Of a stretch of DNA of 64,000 nt, positions 52,263 to 60,319 are shown piece by piece. The stretch's first letter is position 1; every line of letters starts with the position of its first letter. Location: positions 5,782,501 through 5,846,500 of the forward strand of contig NZ_CP010429.1 of the NCBI RefSeq assembly GCF_000974425.1, in the 5' to 3' direction. Source of the stretch: Spirosoma radiotolerans. Lineage in GTDB: Bacteria; Bacteroidota; Bacteroidia; Cytophagales; Spirosomataceae. A program made the position numbers and the translations under genes. Below the pieces are notes generated by a model. It was not told where the DNA came from. It saw nothing but the letters and a program-made list of their open reading frames with translations, and ran no database searches.

Positions 52263-55200
52263 TTAATTAAAGGTTGCGGAGAGACCGATCGCGAAGGTTC
52301 GGGGAATGGGATACGCATTCTCGTCGACCTTCAGGCCCAGCGTTGCATCCTGACCCGCAAAGTTGATTTCGGGATTCATGCCCGTGTAGCCGGTTAACAC
52401 CAGCACTTGCTGGACGGACGCATAGACGCGCAATCCTTTCAGCGCCGAACGATCGCTGAGGCCAACCGTATACCCCAGTGAGATGTTCTTGATGGTAAAA
52501 TAGGTGGCGTTCTCTAACCACTGCGAATTCACACTCCGGCCCAGAGCGGTGGTGCCGGTTTTTGTGCGGGGGTAGATGCCCGAGCCGGGATTGTCAATCG
52601 AGCGCCAGCGGTCGGAAGCAGCAGCCAGAGGCACCCGCGACCCGTCCAGGTTAGTCTGGTACGCCCATTTAGCTGCATTTAACAGTTGGCCCCCAACCGA
52701 GAAGGCGGTGCTGATGCTCAGGTCAAACTTTTTATACGACAGGTTATTGCTGAATCCACCCGTGAAGGTAGGCGTCGGATTGCCAATGAACGTCCGATCA
52801 TTGACGTCGTCAATCACCCCGTCGCCATTGATATCCTTTACTTTAATGGTGCCAATATCCGACAGGCCGTTGGGAGCGGTGGCCGTTGCCTGGTATTTAG
52901 CCGACTGGTCCAGGTCGGCGGCATCCTTGTAGAGCCCAAGAAATTCGAATCCGTAGAACTCGCCCAGGTGATGACCAACCTGATTACGAAAATAGTCCGA
53001 AGACACCGTATTGTTCCGACGAATATAGCCGGGATCTACTAACGCTTTGATCAGGTTGCGGTCAAATGACACGTTAAAACTGCTGTTCCAGCGGAAATCC
53101 GGCCGATTGATATTGACCGTATTCAGGGTTATTTCGTGTCCCCAGAAGGCGAGTGCCCCCACGTTGTCCAAAATAGACGTGAAGCCCGATGAGGTAGGCA
53201 GCGGCCGACTCTGAATAAGGCCATCCGTGTTCTTAAAATAGTAATCATACGTTAGGTTCAGCCGGTTGTTGAGTAATGTCAGGTCGAACCCCAGATCGAC
53301 CTGACGACTCCGCTCCCAACGTAGGTTTGGATTGCCCAGATTACCAATGGTTGTGCCCTGCGTAACGACGTTGTTGAAGTTGTAGTAATAGTTAGACGTG
53401 GTTGACTGGGCTACGTAATTGCCAAAAAAGTTGTTACCCGTAATGCCGTAGCTCGCTCTCAGTTTCAGCAGGTTTATCTGCTTAAAGCGTTTCATAAAAG
53501 ACTCATCGCTCACGATCCAGCCCGCCGATACGGAGGGAAAGTCGCCATACTGACGGCTGGTACCGAACCGCGATGAACCATCCCGCCGAAACGCTCCCTG
53601 GAGCAGATAACGCCCTTTGTAGCTGTAATTAAGCCGTAACAGCGTTGATAACAGGGAGTACGCCGTGTAGGTGCTACTACCCGTTACGCTGGTGGCCGCC
53701 GTCAGGTACGTGATGTCGTCATTGGGAAAACCCAGCCCGGAGAGTGAGTTGCTTTCCTGGGTGAACTTCTGGGCAGAATAGCCTGCCAGCAAGTTCAGAT
53801 GATGATCGACCTTAAAATCGTGGGTATAATCCAGATACCCCTCGGCCGTATAGGAACCGTTATCGACAGCGCTGCTCGTGCCGTTGGGGTTGTTTACCGT
53901 CGAACTCACAATACCCGACTGGTAGTAATGCCGTATTTCGTTACCCTTGTCAATGCCCGTGTTGATTTTGACTTGCAGGCCTTTCAACACATCGTAGGTC
54001 AGGAACGCATTGCCTAAGATGCGGGTCGTTTTATAATCGTCGTTGGTTAGGTTGAACTGAGCCAGTGGATTGATATAAGCGACCATGCCCGGCGAATATG
54101 TGTCGCGGTTGTAGCTGCCATCGGGATTGTAGGGCGATTTTAGGGGACTGGCTTCGAAGATGCGCTCAAATAAACCGCCTACCCCGTCCGTCGACAGCCG
54201 GTTATTGTGGTCGATGCGGTAGCTGGGTGCCAGACTGAACCCCATTTTGATCCGCCCTTCCGCAATGGTCAGGTCTTTGTTCAACCGACCGCTGAACAAA
54301 CGCGTACCCGTATTGACCAATACCCCTTGCTGTTCCTGATAGCCAAAGAGCGCGGTAGATGACGACTTTTCGGTAGCCGATTGTATCGTTAGGTCATAGT
54401 TTTGAATCGGGGCCGTTCGGGTCAATAGTTTGTACCAGTTCGTTCCCTCCCCGTATTGTGTCGGATCTTCATATTCGGCTGGGGTTACGGTGGATGGATT
54501 CTCGTACCGCCGGATGTCCTGGTAGCGCTCGTTCATAAACGTGGCATACTGACGGGCATTCATCACCTTTGGTGCCCGATTGTCGGGTAGTTTTTGTACC
54601 CCGTAGCTGGCATTAAACACAATTTTTGCGTCGCCCGCCTTTGCGTGTCTGGTCGTAATGAGCACCACGCCATTAGCCGCCCGGGAACCGTAGAGGGCCG
54701 TCGCCGAGGCATCCTTTAGCACACTATAACTTTCGATCTCATTCGGATTAATGTTATTGATGCTGCCAGTGATAGGCAACCCATCCACGACAAACAGGGG
54801 CTGATTATCGGAGTAAAAGGAAGCCGCCCCCCGAATCCGAAAGTCGACGCCCCGGCCGGGCTGGCCGCTGCTTTGCTGCACGGATACGCCCGCACTTTTT
54901 CCCTGAAGTTGCTGCGCAAACTGTTGCACCGGCATGTCCTGGAGCAACGACGCGTCCAGCGTAGCCACCGAACCGGTGATTTCCCGACGGCGCTGACGAC
55001 CGTAGCTCACGGTTACCTCCTGCAGCTGATTGCCTTCGCCCGCCCCAAGTTGTATATCCACCACCCGTTCCGTAGCGGCATTTACGTTCACGGATTTCAC
55101 TTCTTTCCGGGCGTATCCCACAAAAGTAGCCGCTACCGTATACGTGCCGGGGGCGATCGTCAGGCGGTACTGTCCATTGGCATCCGCCACCGATCCGATT

Positions 55201-55370
55201 TGCGTGCCGACAATTTGCACCGTAGCGCCGGGTAATGGTCCGGTATTATCAGACACTATGCCCCGAATGACACCGGTGGCTGACTGGGCATATACTGGAT
55301 AAGATAGACCAATTAAGCTACAACTGAGAATTCCGAGTTTAATGAGTAGAAAAGAGAAAAGTTTTCGCAT
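52263..55370 (-). CDS. SusC/RagA-family TonB-linked outer membrane protein
   Basis: A 1035-residue outer-membrane channel. After a signal peptide (LSYPVYAQS) it has a carboxypeptidase-like domain (GVIRGIVSDNTGPLPGATVQ), the TonB box region (LQEVTVSYGRQRRREITGSV), the plug with SusC signatures (PLFVVDGLPI, YSVLKDASATALYGSRAANG) and a barrel ending AIGLSATFN. The start is ATG 55370 (MRKLFSFLLI), because upstream codons lack signal-peptide character. With the SusD gene it forms a complete uptake pair. No glycoside hydrolase or sigma/anti-sigma genes lie adjacent. Confidence 0.93.
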   Translation of the reverse strand: MRKLFSFLLIKLGILSCSLIGLSYPVYAQSATGVIRGIVSDNTGPLPGATVQIVGTQIGSVADANGQYRLTIAPGTYTVAATFVGYARKEVKSVNVNAATERVVDIQLGAGEGNQLQEVTVSYGRQRRREITGSVATLDASLLQDMPVQQFAQQLQGKSAGVSVQQSSGQPGRGVDFRIRGAASFYSDNQPLFVVDGLPITGSINNINPNEIESYSVLKDASATALYGSRAANGVVLITTRHAKAGDAKIVFNASYGVQKLPDNRAPKVMNARQYATFMNERYQDIRRYENPSTVTPAEYEDPTQYGEGTNWYKLLTRTAPIQNYDLTIQSATEKSSSTALFGYQEQQGVLVNTGTRLFSGRLNKDLTIAEGRIKMGFSLAPSYRIDHNNRLSTDGVGGLFERIFEASPLKSPYNPDGSYNRDTYSPGMVAYINPLAQFNLTNDDYKTTRILGNAFLTYDVLKGLQVKINTGIDKGNEIRHYYQSGIVSSTVNNPNGTSSAVDNGSYTAEGYLDYTHDFKVDHHLNLLAGYSAQKFTQESNSLSGLGFPNDDITYLTAATSVTGSSTYTAYSLLSTLLRLNYSYKGRYLLQGAFRRDGSSRFGTSRQYGDFPSVSAGWIVSDESFMKRFKQINLLKLRASYGITGNNFFGNYVAQSTTSNYYYNFNNVVTQGTTIGNLGNPNLRWERSRQVDLGFDLTLLNNRLNLTYDYYFKNTDGLIQSRPLPTSSGFTSILDNVGALAFWGHEITLNTVNINRPDFRWNSSFNVSFDRNLIKALVDPGYIRRNNTVSSDYFRNQVGHHLGEFYGFEFLGLYKDAADLDQSAKYQATATAPNGLSDIGTIKVKDINGDGVIDDVNDRTFIGNPTPTFTGGFSNNLSYKKFDLSISTAFSVGGQLLNAAKWAYQTNLDGSRVPLAAASDRWRSIDNPGSGIYPRTKTGTTALGRSVNSQWLENATYFTIKNISLGYTVGLSDRSALKGLRVYASVQQVLVLTGYTGMNPEINFAGQDATLGLKVDENAYPIPRTFAIGLSATFN

Positions 55371-55596
55371 AAACTGAGTTGAGTAAATCAAGGGCAAGCC
55401 CAACGATGGACTGCTTTGAATCCGCAAACTTCGAAAATCAATATTTCGTCAGTATGAAGCTATTATTACCTTACTGTGAAGATGCCGTTGGATGGTTTAT
55501 CAGGCGGACGGCAGCGTTTGACTCAAGGCCTCTTTCGTCGAACTACGCACGACTTGGTAAGAATTTACTTTTAACAATGAGTTAATATTAGGCGAC

Positions 55597-55604
55597 TACT
55601 TTTG
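55597..55604 (+). promoter_or_regulatory. Putative -7 element of the metallophosphoesterase gene
   Basis: TACTTTTG matches TAnnTTTG and lies 26 bases before the start codon at 55631. No TTG is at the expected distance. Confidence 0.45.
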
Positions 55605-55630
55605 CAGCCAGTTTCACTCAATCGTTTGCT

Positions 55631-56671
55631 ATGCGCTGTTCTTTATCTCACTATGTGATTACTTCCCTGCTGGGCGGGGCGCTGCTGGCAACAGCTACCC
55701 AGAGCGCCGGTCAAACTGCAACCGCTGAGGGACCTGTTCTGAACACGCCTGGCCCTCCGGCAACCGTCAAATCCGGCGACTTTTCCCTGGCCATTATTCC
55801 CGACACCCAGTACTACCTGGCGCAGGCGCAACTCGGTGGCACCTTCGACATGTTTAAAGCGCAGATTGAGTGGATTCAGAAAAATCAGGTGAAAGAAAAC
55901 ATCGCTTACGTAGCGCACATGGGCGACATAACAGAGCATGGCGATAACCCGGTAACCGCCCGCTCCGAGTGGTATCTGGCCAAAACGGCGCTGTATGGGC
56001 TTGAAAATCCGGTTAGCATTCCCTACGGTCTGGCCATCGGCAACCATGATCAGTTTCCCGCCCAACACGCCGTTACAGGGACAACCAATTTCTATAACCG
56101 CTATTTCGGAATCGACCATTTTGCGGGAAGACCCTATTACGGAGGACATTATGGAACGAATAACGACAGCCATTACGACCTGTTCTCGGCGGGTGGTCTT
56201 GAGTTTATCGTGCTATACCTGGAATTCGACGCGCATAATGAAGACCAAACGAACCTGTATGCCTGGGCCAATGATGTATTGAAAAAACATGCATCGCGCA
56301 AAGCAATTGTTGTGAGCCACTCACTGATTCACTTTAATCCGATAAAAGGGACCAATACGCCACAGGCACCCTTCAACGCTGAAGGCAAAGCCGTCTACGA
56401 AAGTCTAAAGGCCAATCCGAACGTATTTATGATGCTTTGCGGGCACGTGGGCGACAATGGAGAAGGCTATCGGACTGACGTTTATAATGGCCATACCATC
56501 AAGACATTTCTCAACGATTACCAGAGCCGCCCCAATGGAGGGCATGGTTTAATGCGCCTGTACAGGTTTTCCGTCAGCAAGAATGAGCTTAAAATAAAAA
56601 CGTTTTCGCCTTATTTTAAGGAAGAAGAAACGGATGGCGATAGTCAATTCACCGTGCCCCTGTTTAATTAA
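55631..56671 (+). CDS. Secreted calcineurin-like metallophosphoesterase
   Basis: A 346-residue exported enzyme with signal peptide (SLLGGALLATATQSAGQ). Metal motifs in order are IIPDTQYY, HMGDITEHGDN, AIGNHDQF, VVSHSLIHF and LCGHVGDNGEG. These fit the binuclear metallophosphoesterase fold. It ends without a sorting domain. Substrates of this group range from phosphodiesters to cell-wall phosphates. It is divergent from susC-susD, with 260 bases between the starts, so a phosphorus-containing SusCD substrate is a reasonable guess. Confidence 0.85.
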   Translation: MRCSLSHYVITSLLGGALLATATQSAGQTATAEGPVLNTPGPPATVKSGDFSLAIIPDTQYYLAQAQLGGTFDMFKAQIEWIQKNQVKENIAYVAHMGDITEHGDNPVTARSEWYLAKTALYGLENPVSIPYGLAIGNHDQFPAQHAVTGTTNFYNRYFGIDHFAGRPYYGGHYGTNNDSHYDLFSAGGLEFIVLYLEFDAHNEDQTNLYAWANDVLKKHASRKAIVVSHSLIHFNPIKGTNTPQAPFNAEGKAVYESLKANPNVFMMLCGHVGDNGEGYRTDVYNGHTIKTFLNDYQSRPNGGHGLMRLYRFSVSKNELKIKTFSPYFKEEETDGDSQFTVPLFN

Positions 56672-56798
56672 TGGTGGTACGTGTTCGGTAACAGCTTACC
56701 AGAACGTATGCCTGGTTGTATAGACGGAAATTCTTATTCCAGCTGATGCTGTTCGCAAGCCGTACCGACCGGGGCTGGGGTTGACTGGCTTGGGGCAC

Positions 56799-56947
56799 TT
56801 AGCGGGGCACAATATCCTTCCAGCTACTGCCGGTCAGGGACGTTTCTGCGTACCATCCGCATCCATAATCCAGATGACACCATAGGGTTGAGACATAGTA
56901 TCGCTCAAGGCTGCTTCTTTCTTGAAATCCTATTTGCCACTGCTCCA
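56799..56947 (-). pseudogene. C-terminal remnant of a TolB/PD40 beta-propeller protein
   Basis: One frame reads WSSGK, a stop, then DFKKEAALSDTMSQPYGVIW and IMDADGTQKRP. A one-base shift continues LTGSSWKDIVPR and a stop. IW-IMDADGT-QKR-LT is the PD40/TolB propeller repeat, and the short W-x-D-x-x-P tail is a usual end. An in-frame stop and a frameshift make it dead. The rest of 56672-57033 shows nothing that I can support. Confidence 0.45.
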
Positions 56948-57033
56948 CAGAACTGGTTCCCTCAGAATGTACACCCGTATCATTTGATGCTATTTTATCG
57001 GCTAGTTGCCTTATAGTAGTTGATATACAATGA

Positions 57034-57071
57034 ATTACTGATTAAATTTTGCGCCTAGATTAATCAGTAAT
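57034..57071. promoter_or_regulatory. 12-bp inverted repeat abutting the metallopeptidase start
   Basis: ATTACTGATTAA (57034-57045) is repeated inverted at 57060-57071, with a 14-base spacer that contains a TTTTGC promoter-like core. The ATG follows 3 bases later. It could be a repressor operator over the promoter or an mRNA hairpin hiding the start codon. Confidence 0.6.
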
Positions 57072-57074
57072 CAC

Positions 57075-58232
57075 ATGCAGCCACTCAGAGGACATAAGCA
57101 ACCTAACAGGCAACCAAGCACAGGTAACACAAGACAGATCGCTCGTTTACCAGGGAAAAGTAGTGGATTATTGAAGGGGAATCGGGATAAGATCAATAGC
57201 TTAATTGATGAATATAACGCCAAGAGTGATCTGAATAAAAAATTGAAGATTCTGTTAAAAATTAGATCCTTGTACGATCCCTGGATAACAAAAATAAAAA
57301 ACAAACTTTCTAAAAAAGAAGAGGACCCACACCTGACGGCTAAACTGAAGGAACTCAAAAAGTTTGGTTTGATTATTGAAGAGGAGGCCCATTCACTCAA
57401 TAGCCAAACAATTAGCAACTCTGGAAACTCTATTCCTTTATTAAATTCAAATTTTGATGAATTTGAAGAAAAGATTGTGCTAGCTGAATACCCGGCCCAA
57501 AATCATTTCGGTGGTCACTTTGACTTTTCAGGAATGAATTGGGATGAAGACCTACCGGTGTCATCTGAACAATTACTCGTTAGAGAGTTACTAAATAAGG
57601 CAGGCCTGGCAGGTGCCAACAAAATAAACGATCAGGCACTGAGCCGGGAAAATGCCATCGCTTTCGTGCGTTTTTTCGAGGCTAATCCGAAACTGCTCAC
57701 GATCATCAAGGAGATTTCTCTGGAAAACAACAAGGGTCAGGGGGGAGGATTACACAAAAACGGCAGCATTTACATAAATCCCGGCGAAGGCATAAAAGAT
57801 TCATTTATGGGAATACTTGTCCATGAAATGGGACATGCTTCTTTGCAAAGGCTTTTAAAAATTACAGACCATCAGCAGATCGATACTGAAGATGGTAAGA
57901 AACTTGCCGAAGCGTGGAGCATACTTTGCCAGGATGAGCAAAACTTTTTTGGTCTTGACTTAGGCACTTATGACAAAGTCGAGTTCAGCGAAAAATATGC
58001 TCAAAAAAAGCCGCGACCACGCGATCCACAGGCTAGGCAAAAATACCAAAAGGATACGTTTATCGAGTTTGTGGCCGAATCATTTATGCACATGGCGCTG
58101 GTGCCAGAACTCTTAAAGGCTCATGTGAACAACATCCGAAATAATCCAGAAATTTCCTGGGAGGCAAAACAAGCTTGGGAGACAGCAATAGAAATACTGG
58201 AGAGGAATGGAAATAAACTCTTAGGCTTATAA
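57075..58232 (+). CDS. HExxH metallopeptidase-like protein, possible toxin domain
   Basis: A 385-residue protein without signal peptide or membrane segment. Residues 1-45 are basic and disordered. Residues ~46-110 are a Lys-rich helical region. The C-terminal domain has a zinc motif H250-E-M-G-H254 (LVHEMGHASL) and a glutamate E335 in FIEFVAESFMHM. The spacing and the FVAE-F/FAEAF-like context resemble the anthrax lethal factor catalytic domain and related bacterial effector peptidases. The gene is AT-rich compared with its neighbours. No immunity gene is obvious, though a small membrane protein gene follows. Family assignment is by motif only. Confidence 0.55.
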   Translation: MQPLRGHKQPNRQPSTGNTRQIARLPGKSSGLLKGNRDKINSLIDEYNAKSDLNKKLKILLKIRSLYDPWITKIKNKLSKKEEDPHLTAKLKELKKFGLIIEEEAHSLNSQTISNSGNSIPLLNSNFDEFEEKIVLAEYPAQNHFGGHFDFSGMNWDEDLPVSSEQLLVRELLNKAGLAGANKINDQALSRENAIAFVRFFEANPKLLTIIKEISLENNKGQGGGLHKNGSIYINPGEGIKDSFMGILVHEMGHASLQRLLKITDHQQIDTEDGKKLAEAWSILCQDEQNFFGLDLGTYDKVEFSEKYAQKKPRPRDPQARQKYQKDTFIEFVAESFMHMALVPELLKAHVNNIRNNPEISWEAKQAWETAIEILERNGNKLLGL

Positions 58233-58370
58233 ACAGTAGATCTCGCGTAGCAAACCACCTCCCTGCCCATGCGCGACCAGATTATAATCAGCCTAAAAGC
58301 TAACCAGCGTCATGTAAGGGCCGGGCAACAGGCGGTTACTTTGCCCTGTCATTTAAACCGAACTAGACTC

Positions 58371-58700
58371 ATGGCAACGCTCACACAACCCTCCGTATAT
58401 ACAACAAACCCGTCGTCAAACTGGCTTACGACTTATCAAAACTTCATTCATAAAGCCGAGTTCAACCGTATTGGCTGGGCGGCCACTGCCGTTGCCATTC
58501 AGGGCTGTATTCTGGCACCAGCGCTGTTACTGGCTATGTTTTACTTCGGCGGGGGCGACTGGCAGTTTCTGGTCGGGATGCTGAGTTTCATGCTCGTGCT
58601 GGTTCCGGTACTATCGGCCATGTCCGTCAAATACATCATACCGACGTTCGCGATCAGTGTGGCGATTCATGTGCTGATTATTTTGATCGATGTTCTGTAA
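58371..58700 (+). CDS. Hypothetical membrane protein, 109 residues
   Basis: It starts at ATG 58371 (MATLTQPSVYTTNPSSNWLT); an earlier in-frame ATG at 58269 gives a poor N-terminus, and a near-consensus -7 element (TTACTTTG, 58336) fits the later start. Three hydrophobic segments lie at residues ~34-57, ~62-80 and ~86-107. No motif is recognised. It ends at a strong bidirectional terminator shared with hemN. Confidence 0.65.
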   Translation: MATLTQPSVYTTNPSSNWLTTYQNFIHKAEFNRIGWAATAVAIQGCILAPALLLAMFYFGGGDWQFLVGMLSFMLVLVPVLSAMSVKYIIPTFAISVAIHVLIILIDVL

Positions 58701-58718
58701 GTAGAACCGAACATCCCC

Positions 58719-58765
58719 GACAGTATAAAGCCCGCAATTCATTGGATTGCGGGCTTTATACTGTC
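58719..58765. terminator. Bidirectional terminator before hemN
   Basis: GACAGTATAAAGCCCGCAAT (58719-58738) and its exact complement (58746-58765) form a 20-bp stem with a 7-base loop between convergent genes. Confidence 0.8.
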
Positions 58766-58807
58766 AGACTCCTGATATTCCAGTAGCGTACCAGACGAAT
58801 GCATCCG

Positions 58808-60184
58808 TCAGACGGTCTGCGAAAACAACCTCGGTTGGGCCATACGGGCGTTCAGTTGAGCGTGGTTAAGCCGTTCGTCGAAAGCCATACAGATGTTGCG
58901 CAGAAACGGGCGGCCTTCGGCCCTGACACGCAAGCCTTCCGCATCGTAGTCCAGCAGACCGTCGAGCCGGAACGCTTCGAGCCGTTCAGCCAAGCGCGCC
59001 CACTCGCCCTTCGACCAACGGCCCAGATGCCAGCTCGTTTTACCCTGACACATGATGTTCAGAATTTGTCGACGTAGAAACTGGTCCTGCTCATCCAGCA
59101 TATGACCCCGCAGCAAAGGCAGTTTGCCTGCCATGACCCTGGTCGTATACGCATCAACCTCTTTTTCGTTTTGCGCAAAAGCGGACCAGACATCGCCGAT
59201 GGACGACGCTCCCAGACCGATCAGCACCTGCGTTTGAGTGGTGGTGTAGCCCATAAAATTGCGGTGTACGGTGCCGTTCTGCAGGGCCTGATAAAGTGGG
59301 TCGTGCGGCCGGGCAAAGTGGTCCATGCCAATCTCGACGTAGCCTGCCTCTTCGAGCAGGTCGCGGCCCGTTTCATACAACACTCGCTTCTGTTCACCCG
59401 ACGGCAGGTCTTCGTCACGAAAGCCTCGCTGTCCATTTCCTTTAATCCAGGGAACGTGTGCGTAGGAATAAAACGCAATGCGGTCAGGATTCAGCACTAA
59501 CGTTTTGTAGATCGTGTCTTCGATAGATTCGGGCGTTTGAAACGGTAGCCCAAACACCAGATCATGGCTCACGGACGTGTATCCAATGGACCGGGCCTGT
59601 TCCGTTATGTACCGAACATTCTCGGCCGGCTGAATCCGGTGAATGGCCTTCTGCACCGTCGGATCGTAGTCCTGAACGCCAAAACTGATCCGACGGAATC
59701 CAAAAGTATAAAGTACATCCAGGTGTTCGGCGGTGGTATTGTTCGGGTGACCTTCCCAGCCATAATCGGGCATGTCCGTCGGATCAGCCCGGCGAAACAG
59801 GCCAGTCAGCAAACGACGGAGTTGTTCCGGAGCGAAAAAGCTTGGCGTGCCTCCCCCAAAATGAAGTTCGGCAAGACGTGGACGACTGGGCAACAGGTTG
59901 CAATACAGATCCCATTCGGCAAGCAGGGCATCTATGTACGGCTCTTCAACGCGATGATTTTTGGTAATTCGCTTGGTACAGCCACAAAACGTGCAGAGGC
60001 TTTCGCAGTAGGGCAAATGCACATACAGGCTGATGCCCTTCGTATTGTTTGTGGCCTTAAAAGCCCGGTTCAGGTTGGTGGTCCAGGCAGCTTCGCTGAA
60101 GGTAGTCTCGTCCCAGAACGGAACGGTCGGATAGCTGGTGTACCGGGGACCAGGAACATTATATTTCTGAATAAGCGTGTGCAT
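58808..60184 (-). CDS. hemN: Oxygen-independent coproporphyrinogen III oxidase
   Basis: A 458-residue radical-SAM enzyme that decarboxylates coproporphyrinogen III to protoporphyrinogen IX without oxygen. The opening KYNVPGPRYTSYPTVPFW is characteristic of HemN. The iron-sulfur ligands are C60-x3-C64-x2-C67, with the extra C69 of true HemN. GGGTPSFF and a C-terminal HemN domain follow. It is divergent from the CcoI-type ATPase gene, a placement common in genomes where hemN is induced with the cbb3 oxidase under low oxygen. CATCTTTG upstream is a weak -7 element. Confidence 0.93.
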   Translation of the reverse strand: MHTLIQKYNVPGPRYTSYPTVPFWDETTFSEAAWTTNLNRAFKATNNTKGISLYVHLPYCESLCTFCGCTKRITKNHRVEEPYIDALLAEWDLYCNLLPSRPRLAELHFGGGTPSFFAPEQLRRLLTGLFRRADPTDMPDYGWEGHPNNTTAEHLDVLYTFGFRRISFGVQDYDPTVQKAIHRIQPAENVRYITEQARSIGYTSVSHDLVFGLPFQTPESIEDTIYKTLVLNPDRIAFYSYAHVPWIKGNGQRGFRDEDLPSGEQKRVLYETGRDLLEEAGYVEIGMDHFARPHDPLYQALQNGTVHRNFMGYTTTQTQVLIGLGASSIGDVWSAFAQNEKEVDAYTTRVMAGKLPLLRGHMLDEQDQFLRRQILNIMCQGKTSWHLGRWSKGEWARLAERLEAFRLDGLLDYDAEGLRVRAEGRPFLRNICMAFDERLNHAQLNARMAQPRLFSQTV

Positions 60185-60319
60185 GCGGTGTTTGGCCTTG
60201 ATCGGGCAAAGATGGGTGGCCTTCGCGGGAACCGTGCTGAGCCCTATCAGTTCCGAAGCTGATGGTTGTCAGGGCACAGGATGGCAGGTGGTGTCAACTT
60301 GCCATCAAATTTCACGACC

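Noticed and set aside
59564..60262. 232-codon plus frame opposite hemN
   Set aside because: It is antisense to hemN, with atypical composition.
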